From: an uncultured Bacteroidota bacterium
Lineage (GTDB): Bacteria; Bacteroidota; Bacteroidia; NS11-12g; UBA955
Assembly (NCBI GenBank): GCA_903959115.1
Contig: CAJBVU010000134.1
Coordinates: forward strand, 1 to 7,186
Length of the DNA stretch: 7,186 nucleotides
Reading direction: 5' to 3'
Numbering within the stretch: the stretch's first letter is position 1; the number at the start of each line of letters is the position of its first letter. The position numbers were made by a program, and so were the translations under genes. The notes below the pieces were generated by a model. It was not told the DNA's origin and did not search any database. It worked only from the letters and a program-made list of their open reading frames with translations. This document shows, piece by piece, positions 7,001 to 7,186 of the stretch.

Positions 7001-7186
7001 TGTGACTCGTAGAGTCCATAGTTAACACTTTGGCTTTGTTTCCCGGAATGATTTTCCACCGAGTTAAAGTTTCCGGCTTGTTTCCCGGAATGATTTTCCA
7101 CCGAGTTAAAGTTTCCAGCTTGTTTTCCGGAATGATTTTCCACCGTGTTAAAATTTCCAGCTAGTTTCCCGGAATGATTTTCCACC
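4042..7186 (-). CDS. M1-family zinc metallopeptidase with C-terminal outer-membrane beta-barrel (5' end missing)
   Basis: The gene is open to the right edge, so the signal peptide and about the first 100 residues or more are outside; numbering here starts at the edge. Residues 1-50 are a 14-residue repeat. Residues 64-280 are the M1 N-terminal beta domain. The catalytic domain holds GMEYP (302-306, the GxMEN equivalent), the zinc site HEVGH (324-328) with the third ligand E347 exactly 18 residues later, and a probable catalytic Tyr at Y409 or Y410. An Ig-like beta domain (about 490-575) follows. Residues 580-1047 are strand after strand of alternating aromatic residues, with LRGFDQYS (898-905, like the RGF/RGY loop motif of Omp85 barrels), PYFFGDVG (954-961) and a final aromatic strand ending in Phe. 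I infer an outer-membrane-anchored aminopeptidase. All zinc residues are intact. The peptidase call is firm, the barrel type less so. Confidence 0.93.
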   Translation of the reverse strand, partial: VENHSGKLAGNFNTVENHSGKQAGNFNSVENHSGKQAGNFNSVENHSGKQSQSVNYGLYESQQMGTIVHSVVINGQSVPFTIQNTLLKINLPQPLKSGESIDFYIDFTTYFDRGSVRRRMKVYNHHGYKHFNGVHWYPRICVYDRKFTWETDQHVEKEFYGDYGAFDVELDLPNHYIVEATGLLQNKAEAMPTALRKQIDISNFKETPIGSQPSVIIPATGKRKRWQFHANNVHDFAWTADPTYRIGEVEWNGVKCVAIAQENNAAGWQQTAQFTAKVIATYSRDFGMYDYPKIVCADAADGMEYPMITMDGGQYPSHQSLIAHEVGHNWFFGMIGSNETYRAALDEGFTQFLTAWCMRKLTKENQPELKRAFSGYMEDAIDGTDESLETHSNEFHSATGHGGGYKHVYYKTASMLYNLQYTLGDSVFLQAMKDYVSQWKFCHPYIDDFRNTMTQSAQTDLNTFFDQWFISTKAADYGIKKITPLRPKSNRYRVTIARNGDMVMPVDIDFLIRPSDAPKTVKAPKNSKAILASDVFYSITIPVNQYEKPGRYNLRPWIGWDKLRTTYTFDIDMPVAGELRQVWLDRSGRLADINRTDNVWKNRNEWRWDLGNGANTSYLGVYQWKGRPDIRINGASGLLVGGLIDGQYAGRKKQFELGAWAKTGVWAKYSNPSTAFNYRMSFAHQTRGAGTYFFKSLLYNEINSNEMGWFDQAGKTTYGISGKMSQRNHTHLNAENRGNSLYNPWDSVGVMSGKDPYFPQQSALNGYLPTSNRWSYLSNIHLDLFVQQAYAGWGRSGNVRCDVRLSSPWSETQYGYVQMEWKHYQPIGKTHLRIRTVGYYGGGSNPTPESVLYAANANPEESFNNAIYRDFGMINWNANQSSRNAINQSIQVNGGLNLRGFDQYSIPKSVKQADGSDTILAFFRGNQGAAINANWDITALFKWVPKVKIIAINPYFFGDVGCIGMPLTSKNSLSEQITKSVYSGLLADAGLGANVNLKNFNVLFKNKAMRASKPLNLKVEFPIWRNAVQPGDDYLSFRMRLSVGTVF
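7039..7186 (-). repeat. 42-bp in-frame tandem repeat (14-aa unit), at least 3.5 copies, running off the window
   Basis: On the plus strand, units begin at 7039, 7081, 7123 and 7165 with an exact period of 42 bases; the last is cut by the window edge. Copies 1 and 2 differ at a single base, and copy 3 at a handful. Each unit encodes VENHSGK followed by QAGNFNS (LAGNFNT in the outermost full copy). Because 42 is a multiple of 3, copy-number change would keep the frame. The repeat lies in the N-terminal beta domain of the metallopeptidase, where relatives have a variable loop. Near-identity between copies indicates recent amplification or active homogenisation. Confidence 0.95.

Noticed and set aside
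7183..7185. Start of the peptidase at the GTG nearest the window edge
   Set aside because: That GTG is the Val codon that begins every repeat unit; no signal peptide follows, and the family has roughly 100 more residues upstream, so the gene simply runs off the window.
7039..7186. CRISPR-like array at the right edge
   Set aside because: The 42-bp units are directly contiguous with no spacers, keep the reading frame of the peptidase and encode a regular 14-residue unit.

Overview
The window looks like a chromosomal segment of a Bacteroidota bacterium. Three things suggest this: the DUF3822-like gene / rsmD / coaD cluster, the pyrE-Nudix neighbourhood, and TAnnTTTG motifs (the Bacteroidota -7 promoter element) directly beside three gene starts. 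Almost all of it is coding; the longest gap between genes is 37 bases, and no tRNA, rRNA, CRISPR array or transposon is visible.

Layout. 1-152 (+) is the 3' tail of a gene that resembles the ligase-associated DNA damage response exonuclease (metallo-beta-lactamase / beta-CASP fold). It overlaps by ATGA with 149-1030 (+), a 293-aa protein. This protein matches both ends of the bacterial ATP-dependent DNA ligase of the same cassette but lacks the whole nucleotidyltransferase domain between them. Next come pyrE (1641-1005, -) and a Nudix hydrolase (1642-2283, +), whose start codons overlap in one CATG. A minus-strand operon follows, in transcription order DUF3822-like gene (4018-3287), rsmD (3311-2769) and coaD (2731-2267). 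Last is a long minus-strand gene (from the right edge to 4042) for an M1-type zinc metallopeptidase with a C-terminal, probably Omp85-like, outer-membrane beta-barrel. Its upstream part in the window is a 42-bp in-frame tandem repeat that runs off the edge.

How the genes work together. pyrE (pyrimidine synthesis), coaD (coenzyme A synthesis) and rsmD (16S rRNA methylation) are housekeeping genes, and this part is ordinary for the phylum apart from its extreme compaction: the convergent pairs overlap by 26 and 17 bases, and the divergent pair has no intergenic space. The left edge is the unusual part: a nuclease translationally coupled to a ligase-like protein that keeps its DNA-binding and OB-fold regions but has no adenylation site and has also lost the motif VI charges. 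I regard this pair as the best candidate for an undescribed system: a nuclease with a non-catalytic, nick- or end-binding partner derived from a ligase. All family assignments are from recognition of motifs, not from searches.
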